Assembly (NCBI RefSeq): GCF_000712075.1 | Contig: NZ_JONW01000005.1 | Span: 1,121,001-1,185,000 of the forward strand | Reading direction: 5' to 3' | DNA from: Caulobacter sp. UNC358MFTsu5.1 | GTDB taxonomy: Bacteria > Pseudomonadota > Alphaproteobacteria > Caulobacterales > Caulobacteraceae | Length of the DNA: 64,000 nt | Shown: positions 1-8,718 of the stretch, in pieces | How the letters are laid out: every line of letters starts with the position of its first letter | Position numbering within the stretch: position 1 is the stretch's first letter | The notes under the pieces: model-generated | Database searches by the model: none | What the model saw: the letters and a program-made list of their open reading frames with translations, nothing else | Told to the model about the DNA's origin: nothing | Program-made: the position numbers and the translations under genes

Positions 1-378
1 GAACACCCCGGCCAGACCCGCCGCCGCGCCGTCGACGGCCTCGGACAGGGCCAGGCAGTTCGCGTCGTTGGCCAAGCGCACGGGACGGCCCAGGCCCGCC
101 TCCAGGTCCTCGCGGAACCGGCGGCCGTTCAGCCAGGTGGAGTTGGCGTTGCGCATCACGCCGGTGCGCGGCGAGACCGAGCCCGGCGCGCCGACGCCGA
201 TCGAACCGCGGCCGCCGGCCTGCTGCTCGGCCTGGGCGATCAGGTCGCGCACCGTGACGATGGCCGCGTCGTAGGATCCGGGATTGGGGGCGCGCACGCG
301 GGCCAGGAATTGGCCGTCGGGGGACAGGGCGGCGGCCTCGATCTTCGTGCCGCCAAAATCAACGCCGACCTGAATCAA
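1..378 (-). CDS. mak: Fructokinase, ROK family (3' part outside window)
   Basis: The visible 126 codons are the N-terminal part of a ROK-family sugar kinase that phosphorylates fructose with ATP. The phosphate-binding DFGGTK motif is near residue 10, and a stretch containing NANSTWLNG and LANDANCLALSEAVDGAA closely matches Mak fructokinases from memory. Translation most likely starts at a TTG (376-378), because GGAGGAAA lies about 7 nt upstream and no ATG is nearby in frame. The gene diverges from a ROK repressor, which suggests that repressor controls it. Kinase family is clear; fructose specificity is inferred from similarity to Mak. Confidence 0.85.
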   Translation of the reverse strand, partial: MIQVGVDFGGTKIEAAALSPDGQFLARVRAPNPGSYDAAIVTVRDLIAQAEQQAGGRGSIGVGAPGSVSPRTGVMRNANSTWLNGRRFREDLEAGLGRPVRLANDANCLALSEAVDGAAAGLAGVF

Positions 379-492
379 ACCCGGTTTCCTCCAGCGGCCC
401 TTTGCAGGCTTGTCTTAGCGGCGCCGAGGCGCGCTTCACAGCCTGCGTCATAGTCGGCGACGACGAATAAAGAAAGCAATTTAAGTTATTCC

Positions 493-512
493 CGATAGCG
501 GCGCCGCTATCG
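493..512. promoter_or_regulatory. Perfect 20-bp palindrome, candidate operator
   Basis: CGATAGCGGCGCCGCTATCG is self-complementary over all 20 bases. It lies in the 182-bp gap between the divergent fructokinase and ROK repressor genes, the usual position for a repressor operator. Binding by the adjacent ROK protein is inferred. Confidence 0.55.
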
Positions 513-560
513 CCATCGGCCGCCGCGATGATACTAGGGCGTCTGGTCGAAGGTCATCGA

Positions 561-1784
561 ATGCCGTCCTTGGAAGTCTCGCGGAAATCGAACCGGAAGC
601 GCACCGCCGGCGCCAGCCTGTCGGGGGCCAATCTCGAGCGGGTCGGCGACCACAACCAGCGGGTCATCCTGCAGGCCATCCGGGTGGGCGGACCGATCAC
701 CCGGGTGACCCTGGCCCAGATCACCGGCCTGACCCCGCCGGCCGTGGCCAACATCACCAAGCGCCTGCTGGACGACGGCCTGATCCTGGAAGCGGGCCGC
801 GTCCAGGGCGCGCGCGGCCAGCCGGCCATGAACCTGACGATCAATCCCGACGGCTGCCTGTCGATCGGGGTGAACATCGACCGCGACCACATCACCGTCG
901 TGATGCTGGACCTGCTGGGCGCCGTGCGGGCCAGGGCCAGCCAGGAGATCGACTTCCCCCTGCCCGCCGACGTCGCCAAGTTCTGCAAGGTCCAGATCCG
1001 CAAGATGCTGGCCGCCTGGAAGGGCCCGCCGCCGCGGCTGTCGGGGATCGGCGTGGCCCTGCCCGACGACCTGGGCCGCGTGGACCTGCCGCACCGGCCC
1101 GAGAACTACGACGTCTGGAGCACGGCCGACATCGGCAAGCTGATGGCCGACATCGTGCCCCTGCCCATCTTCCTGGAGAACGACGCGGCCGCGGCCGCCC
1201 TGGGCGAGCTGCAGTTCGGCCACGGCCTGCGCCGGCCCAGCTTCTTCTACGTCCTGGTGTCGTCGGGCCTGGGCGGCGGCCTGGTGATCGAGGGCGACTA
1301 TTTCCGCGGCGCCCAGGGCCGCAGCGGCGAGATCGGCTTCCTGCCGGTCAGCTCGCCGGAGACGCCCGCCAAGGCGCTGCAGGAAGTGGTGTCGCTGTCG
1401 GCCCTCTACGCCCACCTCGAGGCGGGCGGGATCGCGGTGACCCGCCCCGACCAGCTGGGCGAACTGTCGGCCAAGGGCCAGGCCCTGGTCGAGGACTGGA
1501 TCGCCCTGTCGGCCCGGCTGCTGGTCCAGCCGTTCGTGTCGATCAGCTGCCTGGTCAATCCGCAGGCCATCTATGTGGGCGGCCGGCTGCCCACCGAGCT
1601 GCTGGACCGGCTGGTCGCGGCGGTCAACGACCGCCTGGCCGCGATCGCCGACGTGCCGGCCCTGGCCCGGGTCGAGCGGGCCGCCACCTCGGCCGACGGA
1701 CCGGCCGTGGGCGCGGCCCTGCTGCCGTTCATGGCCCAGCTGCTGCCGTCACGAGCGGCGCTGATGAAGACTGGCGCGGCCTGA
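561..1784 (+). CDS. ROK family transcriptional repressor
   Basis: A 407-residue regulator with an N-terminal winged helix-turn-helix (VTLAQITGLTPPAVANITKR region) followed by a ROK sugar-kinase-like domain (FLENDAAAAALGE; GLGGGLVIEGDYFRGAQGRSGEIG). Such proteins (NagC/XylR/Mlc type) bind a sugar or sugar phosphate and release DNA. I chose the ATG at 561, with AAGG about 8 nt upstream, over the in-frame ATG at 528, which has no ribosome-binding site and would add 11 atypical residues. The Cys-rich zinc motif of kinase ROKs is not evident, consistent with a pure regulator. It is divergent from the fructokinase, so autoregulation plus control of that gene is likely. Confidence 0.85.
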   Translation: MPSLEVSRKSNRKRTAGASLSGANLERVGDHNQRVILQAIRVGGPITRVTLAQITGLTPPAVANITKRLLDDGLILEAGRVQGARGQPAMNLTINPDGCLSIGVNIDRDHITVVMLDLLGAVRARASQEIDFPLPADVAKFCKVQIRKMLAAWKGPPPRLSGIGVALPDDLGRVDLPHRPENYDVWSTADIGKLMADIVPLPIFLENDAAAAALGELQFGHGLRRPSFFYVLVSSGLGGGLVIEGDYFRGAQGRSGEIGFLPVSSPETPAKALQEVVSLSALYAHLEAGGIAVTRPDQLGELSAKGQALVEDWIALSARLLVQPFVSISCLVNPQAIYVGGRLPTELLDRLVAAVNDRLAAIADVPALARVERAATSADGPAVGAALLPFMAQLLPSRAALMKTGAA

Positions 1785-1817
1785 TAATCAGTCTACGGAC
1801 TATCTAACCATAATTCC

Positions 1818-1943
1818 CGCTCATCCCGGCGAATGCCGGGACCCAGATCCCATAGCGGTGTGGAGGATTGGATGAGCGCCGCGCTCTTGGCGTCAGCCCC
1901 AAAGCCATCCCATCTGGGTCCCGGCATTCGCCGGGATGAGCGG
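1818..1943. repeat. Double-hairpin inverted repeat, copy 1
   Basis: Two arms of about 30 nt (about 1818-1850 and 1911-1943) are inverted copies of each other, and each arm is itself a hairpin (CCCGGC-GAAT-GCCGGG). It lies between the convergent ROK repressor and amine oxidase genes. It shares TCATCCCGG..GGGACCCAG with the copy near 7.0 kb. It may also act as a bidirectional terminator. Confidence 0.7.
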
Positions 1944-1954
1944 TGTTGGGGTCA

Positions 1955-3553
1955 TCAGATAGTCCGCTGGGCGGTCACCGGCTGCCCCTTCCGGTGCTGG
2001 GCGTCCAGCATGACGATGGCGCGGTGGGCGGCGCGGATCGCCCCCTCCTGCCAGGCGCCGACGTGGCTGAGATACTCGCCGGCGAAGTGGATCGGCCCGT
2101 CCGGCTGACCCAGCAGGTGGTAGTCCGGCTCGTCGTCGCTGGCCCAGCCCACCCCGATGCCGAGGTTGTAGGGCACGGCCGCCCACTGCACCTGCATGGG
2201 CTTTTCCAGCAGCTGGCCGCAGCCGGGGTGCATGGCCTCGATGACCTTGCGGGTGTGCTCGATCTGGGCGGCGCGCGGCATCTTGGCCAGCTCGTCCGCC
2301 GCCCGGCCGCCGGCATAGGCGCCCAGCAGCACCCCGGTCTTCGAGTGCAGGCCGTAGCTGGGATACCAGACCATGTTGCTGGGCCCCTTCACGAACGAGA
2401 GGCCGCCGTAGATCTGGTACTTGGGGCCCTCCCAGAAGCGCGGGGCCTGCCAGCCGATCTTGATGCTGTCGCGATAGGGCGTGCGGGCGATGGCGGCCTT
2501 GTAGGCCGGGCTGAAATCGGCGTCGATCTTGGCCAGCACCGGCAGGGGGATGGTCGAGATGCAGTAGTCGGCCTCGATCGTCAGGTCCTGGTTGGCGACC
2601 TTGTCGTGATAGGCGATCCGGACGCCCTTCGCGGTCTTGCGGATCTGGCGCACCTCGCACTGGCGCTTGATGATCTTGGGACCCAGGGCCTTGGCGAAGG
2701 CGTGGGGGATGGCGTCCATGCCGCCCTTGGGCTGGAACATGGTGGCCTGCATGTCGATGGTCTCCTCGAACAGCACGCCGTTCCAGAGGTCCTCGTCCAG
2801 CAGGGCCTTCAGGCTGATCGGGTCGTAGGGCGTGGCGCGCTCGTCGCCGGCTCCCGGCTCGATCTTCAGGCCGGCCCGCTGCGAGCCCTTGTAGAAGAGG
2901 TCCGGCGACAGGTCGCCGTAGGTCTTCAGGAAGGCGACCATCCGCTGCTTGTCCTCGGCGGTCAGGTCCTGGTCCAGCGCGCCCTTGTTGATCGCCTTGG
3001 CCAGCAGTTCGGAGACGTGGCCGCGGGTGTCGTTGATCGCCGTGCGCATCTGGATCGGCTTGCCGCCGTTGGCCTCGGGGTTCAGCAACAGGGCGCTGCG
3101 GCTGGTGTTGACCTCGACCTCCAGCTCCACGCCCAGCTCGCGGCAATAGCCCAGGACGATCTGGTGGTGGCTGGGCAGGCGCGCGGCGCCGGCGTTCATG
3201 TACTGGCCTTCGTCCCAGGCGCAGACCTGGCGCGAGCCGTCGGTCATCTCGATCTTGTCGCCCCGCCGCACGGTCCAGACGCGGCCGCCGGTGCGGGCCC
3301 GGGCCTCAAGGATCGTGCAGTCGTAGCCGGCCTTGCCCAGCTCCCACGCCGCCGCCATGCCCGACACGCCGGCGCCCAGGATCACCACCTTGGCGCCGTT
3401 CCCGCCGCCGCCCTTGGCCAGGTCGGGCGGCGCGCCGGCCGCGAAGGCCGTGGAGGGCGCCAGCAGGCCCAGCGCCTGCATGGCGGTGAAAGCGGCGCTG
3501 TAGCCGCCGGCGGCGCCGATGGCGTGAATGAAGCTGCGACGGCTGACCGGCAT
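1955..3553 (-). CDS. Tat-exported FAD-dependent amine oxidase
   Basis: 532 residues. The N-terminus carries a twin-arginine signal (SRRSFIHAIGAAG), so folded protein with FAD is probably exported to the periplasm. The dinucleotide-binding site VVILGAGVSGMAAAWELGKAG is followed by EARARTGGRVWT, both typical of flavin monoamine oxidases. The C-terminal FAD-contact segment IHFAGEYLSHVGAWQEGAIRAA is also present. The family oxidises primary amines or L-amino acids to imines with release of peroxide; the substrate cannot be read from sequence. It stands alone on its strand and converges with the ROK repressor. Confidence 0.85.
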   Translation of the reverse strand: MPVSRRSFIHAIGAAGGYSAAFTAMQALGLLAPSTAFAAGAPPDLAKGGGGNGAKVVILGAGVSGMAAAWELGKAGYDCTILEARARTGGRVWTVRRGDKIEMTDGSRQVCAWDEGQYMNAGAARLPSHHQIVLGYCRELGVELEVEVNTSRSALLLNPEANGGKPIQMRTAINDTRGHVSELLAKAINKGALDQDLTAEDKQRMVAFLKTYGDLSPDLFYKGSQRAGLKIEPGAGDERATPYDPISLKALLDEDLWNGVLFEETIDMQATMFQPKGGMDAIPHAFAKALGPKIIKRQCEVRQIRKTAKGVRIAYHDKVANQDLTIEADYCISTIPLPVLAKIDADFSPAYKAAIARTPYRDSIKIGWQAPRFWEGPKYQIYGGLSFVKGPSNMVWYPSYGLHSKTGVLLGAYAGGRAADELAKMPRAAQIEHTRKVIEAMHPGCGQLLEKPMQVQWAAVPYNLGIGVGWASDDEPDYHLLGQPDGPIHFAGEYLSHVGAWQEGAIRAAHRAIVMLDAQHRKGQPVTAQRTI

Positions 3554-3751
3554 GCATGACCCCTTTTTGCCTGTTGGTTGGGGCCATGCGAGGCGGCGGC
3601 TTCCGCTGGGTCAATCGGGCGGCGGCCCCGGCGCGCGTTTGCGGGCGGGGCGCCGCAGCAGCTTGCGGCCGGCGCCGCATTTCGCGGCGCGGGCCTGCCG
3701 TCCGTGCGCGCTGGTGCAAGACCCCGGGCGCGCACGGACAAGCGGCGGGAC

Positions 3752-4786
3752 CTAGACCGGCGGCGGGTTCACCTGCCTGAATCCCCCCTCCCGCCAGTAG
3801 GGATAGTGCGGATAGGCCGGGGTGACGGCGCTGGCGGCGTCGAGACGCGCCACCTGGTCCGGCGTCAGGGTCCAGCCCACCGCGCCCAGGTTCTGGCGCA
3901 GCTGCTCCTCGTTGCGGGCCCCGACGATCACGCTGGACACGGTGGGCCGTCGCAGCAGCCAGTTGATGGCGATCTGCGGCAGGGTCTTGCCGGTTTCGGC
4001 GGCGACGGCGTCCAGGGCGTCGACCACGGCGTAGAGGCGCTCGTCGTCGACCGGCGGGCCGATGTCGGCGGTTTCGTGCAGGCGGCTGACCGCCGGCAGG
4101 GGCTGGCCGCGGCGGATCTTGCCGGTCAGCCGGCCCCAGCCCAGCGGACTCCAGACCATGGCCCCGACGCCCTGGTCGATCCCCAGCGGCATCAGCTCGT
4201 GCTCGTAGTCGCGACCGACCAGCGAATAGTAGGCCTGGTTGGCGACGTAGCGCGGCCAGCCGTGGGCGTCGGCGACGGCCAGCGACTTCATCAGCTGCCA
4301 GCCCGAGAAGTTGGAGGCGCCGACGTACAGGATCTTGCCGGCCCGCACGAGGTCGTCCAGGGCCGACAGCACCTCCTCGATGGGCGTGAAGGCGTCGAAG
4401 GCGTGCAGTTGCAGCAGGTCGATGCGGTCGGTGCGCAGGCGCTTGAGCGCCGCCTCGACGCCGCGGACCAGCCGCAGGCGCGAGGTGCCGCCGTCCAGCG
4501 GACCGTCGCCCGTGGGCAGGCCCAGCTTGGTCGAGATCAGCGCCTGGTCGCGCACCCCTTCCAGGGCCGCGCCGAGAATCTCCTCCGAGGCGCCGTTCGA
4601 ATAGACGTCGGCGGTGTCGAACAGATTGACCCCGGCCTCCAGGCAGATCTCGATCAGGCGGCGGGCCGCCTGCGCGTCGGTGTCGCCCCAGTGGCTGAAC
4701 AGCGGGCCATTGCCCCCGAAGGTGCCGGCGCCGAAGCTGAGGGCCGGGACCTTCAGCCCCGATTTTCCGAGTTGGCGATATTCCAT
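3752..4786 (-). CDS. Aldo/keto reductase
   Basis: 344 residues, NADPH-dependent TIM-barrel oxidoreductase. It opens MEYRQLGKSGLKVPALSFG, has the catalytic region FDTADVYSNGASEEILG, a lysine in LISTKLG, the DLLQLHAFD strand and the NADP-binding VSSVIVGARNEEQLRQNL near the end, all typical of the YajO/voltage-channel beta-like branch. The ATG at 4784-4786 is preceded by AAAGGACG at good distance; the longer upstream extension is unlikely. The start lies about 20 nt downstream of the MFS exporter stop, so the two are probably co-transcribed. Substrate unknown. Confidence 0.85.
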   Translation of the reverse strand: MEYRQLGKSGLKVPALSFGAGTFGGNGPLFSHWGDTDAQAARRLIEICLEAGVNLFDTADVYSNGASEEILGAALEGVRDQALISTKLGLPTGDGPLDGGTSRLRLVRGVEAALKRLRTDRIDLLQLHAFDAFTPIEEVLSALDDLVRAGKILYVGASNFSGWQLMKSLAVADAHGWPRYVANQAYYSLVGRDYEHELMPLGIDQGVGAMVWSPLGWGRLTGKIRRGQPLPAVSRLHETADIGPPVDDERLYAVVDALDAVAAETGKTLPQIAINWLLRRPTVSSVIVGARNEEQLRQNLGAVGWTLTPDQVARLDAASAVTPAYPHYPYWREGGFRQVNPPPV

Positions 4787-4805
4787 GATCCGACGTCCTT
4801 TTAGA

Positions 4806-5975
4806 TCAGAGGGCGGCGACGCGGGGAACGCGGCGCTCAAATGAAAGGCTGAAGGCGGCCAGGGCAAGGGCCGACAGGGGCACGGCGGCGGCGACCAGGG
4901 GCACGGCGGCCAGGCCCGGACCGTGGGCGATCACCGCCCCGCCCAGCCAGGCGCCGAAGGCGTTGCCCAGGTTGAAGGCGGCGATGTTCAGGCTGGAGGC
5001 CAGGCCCTGGCCCGCGCCGCCGGCCTGGGACAGCACCCGCATCTGCAGCGGGGCGACGGTGGCGAAGGCGGCCGCGCCCAGGCCGAAGGCGGCGACCACC
5101 GCCCCGATGCGGTCGTGGAAACCGAAGGCCGAGGCGACCAGCACCAGGGTCAGGATGGCCAGGCTGCCCAGCAGGGCGGGAGCCAGGGCCTTGTCGGCCC
5201 AGCGTCCGCCCACCAGGTTGCCGCCGACCAGGCCCGCGCCGAACACCAGCAGGATCGGCGAGACGGCTTCCTTCGAGAAGCCGGCCAGCTCGGTCAGGAT
5301 CGGCTGGATGTAGGTGAAGACCGCGAACACCCCGCCGAAGCCGAGGACCGTCATGGCCAGGCCCATCTGCACCTGCGGGCGGGCCAGGACGGCGAACTCC
5401 TCGCGCAGCGGGGCGGGCTCGGCGACGTCCTTTTCGCGCGGGACCAGGGCGGCCAGGACGACGAAGGCGACGAGACCGATCGCGCCCACGGCCCAGAAGG
5501 TGGCGCGCCAGCCGAAGGCCAGGCCCAGCCACGAGCCGAAGGGCACGCCCAGCAGGGTGGCCAGGGTCAGGCCGGTGAACATGATCGCGATGGCCGAGGC
5601 CTTGCGCTGCGGCGGGACCAGGCTGACGGCGACCAGCGAGCCGACGCCGAAGAAGGTGCCGTGGGCCAGGGCGGTGACGATCCGCGCGGCCATCAGCAGG
5701 CCGTAGGTCGGGGCCAGGGCGGCGGCGACGTTACCGATCGTGAAGATGGCCATCAGCACCAGCAGGGTGGTCTTGCGGGGCAGGCGGCGGGTGGCGATGG
5801 TCAGGATCGGCGCGCCGACGAACACGCCCAGGGCGTAGCCGGTCATCAGCAGCCCCGCCTGCGGGATCGAGACCCCGAGGTCGGCCGAGACCTGCATCAG
5901 CAGGCCCATGATGACGAACTCGGTGACGCCGATCCCGAAGGCGCCGACGGTCAGGGCGTAGAGGGCGAGGGGCAC
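4806..5975 (-). CDS. MFS transporter, sugar/drug efflux type
   Basis: 389 residues with about 12 hydrophobic helices. The opening (PLALYALTVGAFGIGVTEFVIMGLL) and the motif around TRRLPRKTTLLVLM match the AraJ/YdhP-like DHA1 subfamily of exporters. I prefer a GTG start at 5973-5975, which gives the family's normal N-terminus and has CGGAG about 7 nt upstream; the ATG at 6050 would add an unusual hydrophilic leader. It heads an operon with the aldo/keto reductase and is divergent from a LysR gene, an arrangement typical of an inducible efflux/detoxification unit. Confidence 0.85.
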   Translation of the reverse strand: MPLALYALTVGAFGIGVTEFVIMGLLMQVSADLGVSIPQAGLLMTGYALGVFVGAPILTIATRRLPRKTTLLVLMAIFTIGNVAAALAPTYGLLMAARIVTALAHGTFFGVGSLVAVSLVPPQRKASAIAIMFTGLTLATLLGVPFGSWLGLAFGWRATFWAVGAIGLVAFVVLAALVPREKDVAEPAPLREEFAVLARPQVQMGLAMTVLGFGGVFAVFTYIQPILTELAGFSKEAVSPILLVFGAGLVGGNLVGGRWADKALAPALLGSLAILTLVLVASAFGFHDRIGAVVAAFGLGAAAFATVAPLQMRVLSQAGGAGQGLASSLNIAAFNLGNAFGAWLGGAVIAHGPGLAAVPLVAAAVPLSALALAAFSLSFERRVPRVAAL

Positions 5976-6074
5976 GACAGGAACTCCGAAGGATTTCGAA
6001 CCGCCGAGATAGTGCCCGCCGCCATCATGAATTAGATTGGAGGAAAGCACCGCACCTGTGAGTTGAAGTCAAAG

Positions 6075-7004
6075 ATGGCCAGGCTGGAGATCAATCGCTC
6101 GGGCGAGATGGAGGTGTTCGCCCGGGCCGTGGAGCTGGGCGGCTTCTCGCCCGCCGCCCGCGAGCTGAAAATGACCCCCTCGGCGGTCAGCAAGCTGATC
6201 AGCCGGATGGAGGCGCGGCTGGGCGCGCGGCTGATCAACCGCTCGACCCGCAAGCTGACCCTGACGGCCGAGGGTCAGCTGTTCCACGAGCGGACCCTGC
6301 GGCTGCTGGCCGACCTGGACGAGGCCGAGAGCGCGGTGGCCGCCAACACCACCCCGCGCGGCCGGGTGCGGATCAATTCCAACGTGCCGTTCGGCCTGCA
6401 CCACCTGCTGCCGCTGGTCCCGCGCTTCTCGGCGGCCTATCCGAAGGTGATCCTGGACATCGTGCTCAGCGACACGGTCGTGGACCTGATGGACGCCCGT
6501 ACCGACGTCGCCATCCGGGTGGGGCCGATGCGCGCCTCGCAGCTGATGGCCCGCAAGCTGGGCGAAAGCCCGATGGCCGTGGTGGCCTCGCCCGACTACC
6601 TGGCCCGCCACGGCGCCCCGAAGACGCCGCGCGACCTGGCCGCCCACAACTGCATCGGCTTCAACTTCACCCGCCATTGCGACAAGTGGCCGTTCCTGGA
6701 CGGCGGCGAGCGCCTGTCCCTGCCGGTCCACGGCGACGCCACGGCCGGCGACGGCGAGACCTCGCGCCAGCTGGTCCTGGTCGGCCAGGGCCTGGCCCGG
6801 CTGTCGCACTTCCACATTGGCCCCGACATCGCCGCCGGCCGGCTGGTCCCCGTGCTGGAGGCCTACAATCCCGGCGACGTCGAGGAGCTGCACGCGGTCT
6901 ATGTCGGCCACGGCGGCCAGCTTCCCAGCCGGGTGCGGGCGCTGATCGACTTCCTGGTCGCGGAAGTGGATCTGCACGGGGTGCGCGCCGCCCAGAGCTC
7001 CTAG
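6075..7004 (+). CDS. LysR family transcriptional regulator
   Basis: 309 residues. The N-terminal winged helix-turn-helix (MEVFARAVELGGFSPAARELKMTPSAVSKLISRMEARLG) is followed by a periplasmic-binding-like effector domain containing LMDARTDVAIRVGPM. I use the ATG at 6075; a TTG at 6063 is also in frame. The gene diverges from the MFS/aldo-keto reductase pair with a gap of about 100 bp, so it probably activates that operon in response to an unknown small molecule. Confidence 0.85.
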   Translation: MARLEINRSGEMEVFARAVELGGFSPAARELKMTPSAVSKLISRMEARLGARLINRSTRKLTLTAEGQLFHERTLRLLADLDEAESAVAANTTPRGRVRINSNVPFGLHHLLPLVPRFSAAYPKVILDIVLSDTVVDLMDARTDVAIRVGPMRASQLMARKLGESPMAVVASPDYLARHGAPKTPRDLAAHNCIGFNFTRHCDKWPFLDGGERLSLPVHGDATAGDGETSRQLVLVGQGLARLSHFHIGPDIAAGRLVPVLEAYNPGDVEELHAVYVGHGGQLPSRVRALIDFLVAEVDLHGVRAAQSS

Positions 7005-7010
7005 GGAAGA

Positions 7011-7127
7011 ACGGTTGTCATCCCGGAAGCCTCGCAGAGGCTGTCCGGGACCCAGGGGACTGGGCTGAGGCCTTGCGGTTCACCTGGGTCCCGGACAGCG
7101 CTTCGCGCTTCCGGGATGACAACCGTT
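7011..7127. repeat. Double-hairpin inverted repeat, copy 2
   Basis: Arms of about 44 nt (7011-7054 and 7083-7127) pair with each other; each arm also folds by itself (CCCGGA-AGCCTC-GCA-GAGGCT-GTCCGGG). It lies between convergent genes (LysR and cupin). Terminal bases ACGGTTGTCATCCC are shared by both arms. Confidence 0.7.
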
Positions 7128-7153
7128 TGAGAGAGCCCGCGCCCGGAGCTGCC

Positions 7154-7636
7154 CTACGGCTTTGGCTTAGGCGCCGCCGCCGGGTCGACATAGACCGTGT
7201 CGGTCGGGCCTTGGCCGAAGATGTAGACCACCACCGGCTCGTCGCGGGTCAGGGCGAAGTGATGGTCGCCCGCCGGCTCGGTGTAGAAGCTGCCCGGCGG
7301 CAGCGCCTTGACCCTGGCCTCGTCGGCCTTGTCGCCATAGCCGAAGAACCAGGTGCCCGAGATCACCACCGCCGTGCGCTCGTCGCGGTGGCTGTGGGCG
7401 GCGATCCGGGTGTTGGCCGGGGCCGACAGCCGGATCGTGTAGGGCCCGGGCTTGGTCGGGTCGCCGGCCAGGACCGAGGTCTGGATGCCGGCGACGCCCG
7501 AGGAGCCGGGACCGGCCCCGCCCTGGGCCAGGGCGGCGGCCTCGGTCGGAGTGAGGCGCAGCTCCGGGCTGGGGGCGGCGCCGGCGCCCGTCGCGGTCAG
7601 CAGGACCGCGACGAAGGCAAGCGCGAGGGTCTTCAT
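7154..7636 (-). CDS. Secreted cupin-domain protein
   Basis: 160 residues with a cleavable signal peptide (MKTLALAFVAVLLTATGAGA, cleavage probably after GAGAA), so periplasmic. The rest is a small beta-barrel cupin: the metal-ligand pattern IAAHSHRDE..AVVISGTWFFG and the second half PPGSFYTEPAGDHHFA are recognisable. Enzymatic role unknown; many such proteins bind or modify small ligands. It starts 8 nt after the stop of the upstream alpha/beta hydrolase, so the two exported proteins are probably made together. Confidence 0.75.
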   Translation of the reverse strand: MKTLALAFVAVLLTATGAGAAPSPELRLTPTEAAALAQGGAGPGSSGVAGIQTSVLAGDPTKPGPYTIRLSAPANTRIAAHSHRDERTAVVISGTWFFGYGDKADEARVKALPPGSFYTEPAGDHHFALTRDEPVVVYIFGQGPTDTVYVDPAAAPKPKP

Positions 7637-7644
7637 GGGGGCCC

Positions 7645-8565
7645 TCACAGGGGCTTGTCCAGGAACGGCCGCACCAGGGCGATCGTGGCCTTGGGGTTCT
7701 CTTCCATGATCCAGTGGCCCGAGGCCGGCACCACGCCCTCGGTGACGTTGTCGGCGGCGGCGCGCATGACCGTGGCCATCATCGGACCGAACGACTTCTC
7801 GCCGCCCAGGGCCAGCACCGGCATGGTCAGCTTGCCGTACTGGGCGAGGAAGGCCTTGTTGTCGATGGCGTCCTGGTCGAAGGCGTGGAACTGCTCGAAG
7901 CCGGCGTGCATGGCGCCGGGCCGGGCGTAGAGCGCGGCGTAGTGGGCCCGGGCGTCCTCGGTGAAGTTGGCCGGATTGGCCGAGAACTCGTTCCAGAAGC
8001 GGTCCAGATAGATGCGCTCGCGACCGGCGACAAGGCGCTCCATGTCGGGGCCGCCGAACCGGAAGTGCCACAGTAGCGGGTTCTTCAGGACCTCTTCCCA
8101 CGGACCGATACCCGGCACCGGGGCGTCGATCAGCACCAGGCGGGTGACGCGCTTCTGGTTCTGCACCGTGAGGGCGTAGGCGACCATGTTGCCGATGTCG
8201 TGGGCGACCACGTCGGTCTTGTCGATCTTCAGCGTGTCCATCACCCCGATCATGTCGGTGGCTTGCGTCTTCTTGTCGTAGCCGCCGGCCGGCTTGGTCG
8301 ACAGGCCCATGCCGCGCAGGTCGGGGACCACCACGGTGTGGTCGCGCGCCAGGTCGGCCGCCATCGGCGCCCACATGTCGCCGGTCTCGCCGTAGCCGTG
8401 CAGCAGCAGGACGGCCGGCCCGTGGCCGCCGACCCGGACGTGGATCGTCGTGCCGTTGGTGGTGATCTCCTGGGTCTTGAACGACGCCGGGAAGGCGGGG
8501 AGTTCAGCGTGGGCGACATTCGCCAACGACAGCAACGCGACGACCCATAGCAACAGACGCTTCAT
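7645..8565 (-). CDS. Exported alpha/beta hydrolase, epoxide hydrolase-like
   Basis: 306 residues with a signal peptide (MKRLLLWVVALLSLANVAHA). The fold signature includes the oxyanion HGYG (residues 56-59), a nucleophile elbow VVAHDIGNM with Asp123 rather than Ser, and a C-terminal histidine in PASGHWIMEE. An aspartate nucleophile is typical of epoxide hydrolases and haloalkane/haloacetate dehalogenases. The protein is probably periplasmic, in an operon with the cupin. Exact substrate not determinable. Confidence 0.8.
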   Translation of the reverse strand: MKRLLLWVVALLSLANVAHAELPAFPASFKTQEITTNGTTIHVRVGGHGPAVLLLHGYGETGDMWAPMAADLARDHTVVVPDLRGMGLSTKPAGGYDKKTQATDMIGVMDTLKIDKTDVVAHDIGNMVAYALTVQNQKRVTRLVLIDAPVPGIGPWEEVLKNPLLWHFRFGGPDMERLVAGRERIYLDRFWNEFSANPANFTEDARAHYAALYARPGAMHAGFEQFHAFDQDAIDNKAFLAQYGKLTMPVLALGGEKSFGPMMATVMRAAADNVTEGVVPASGHWIMEENPKATIALVRPFLDKPL

Positions 8566-8718
8566 GGCGAACCTCCTGATTTCGATACGCCTATCTGCGC
8601 CTTGCTCCGCCCAGGCGGATTGGACGATTCCGCCGGGACTCGGCGTTTTCCGTCGGGCCGCCTCGTCGTCGCCGGCCTGGCGACGACGACTTGGTTCGGA
8701 CGCCCGACGCTCGGGCCG

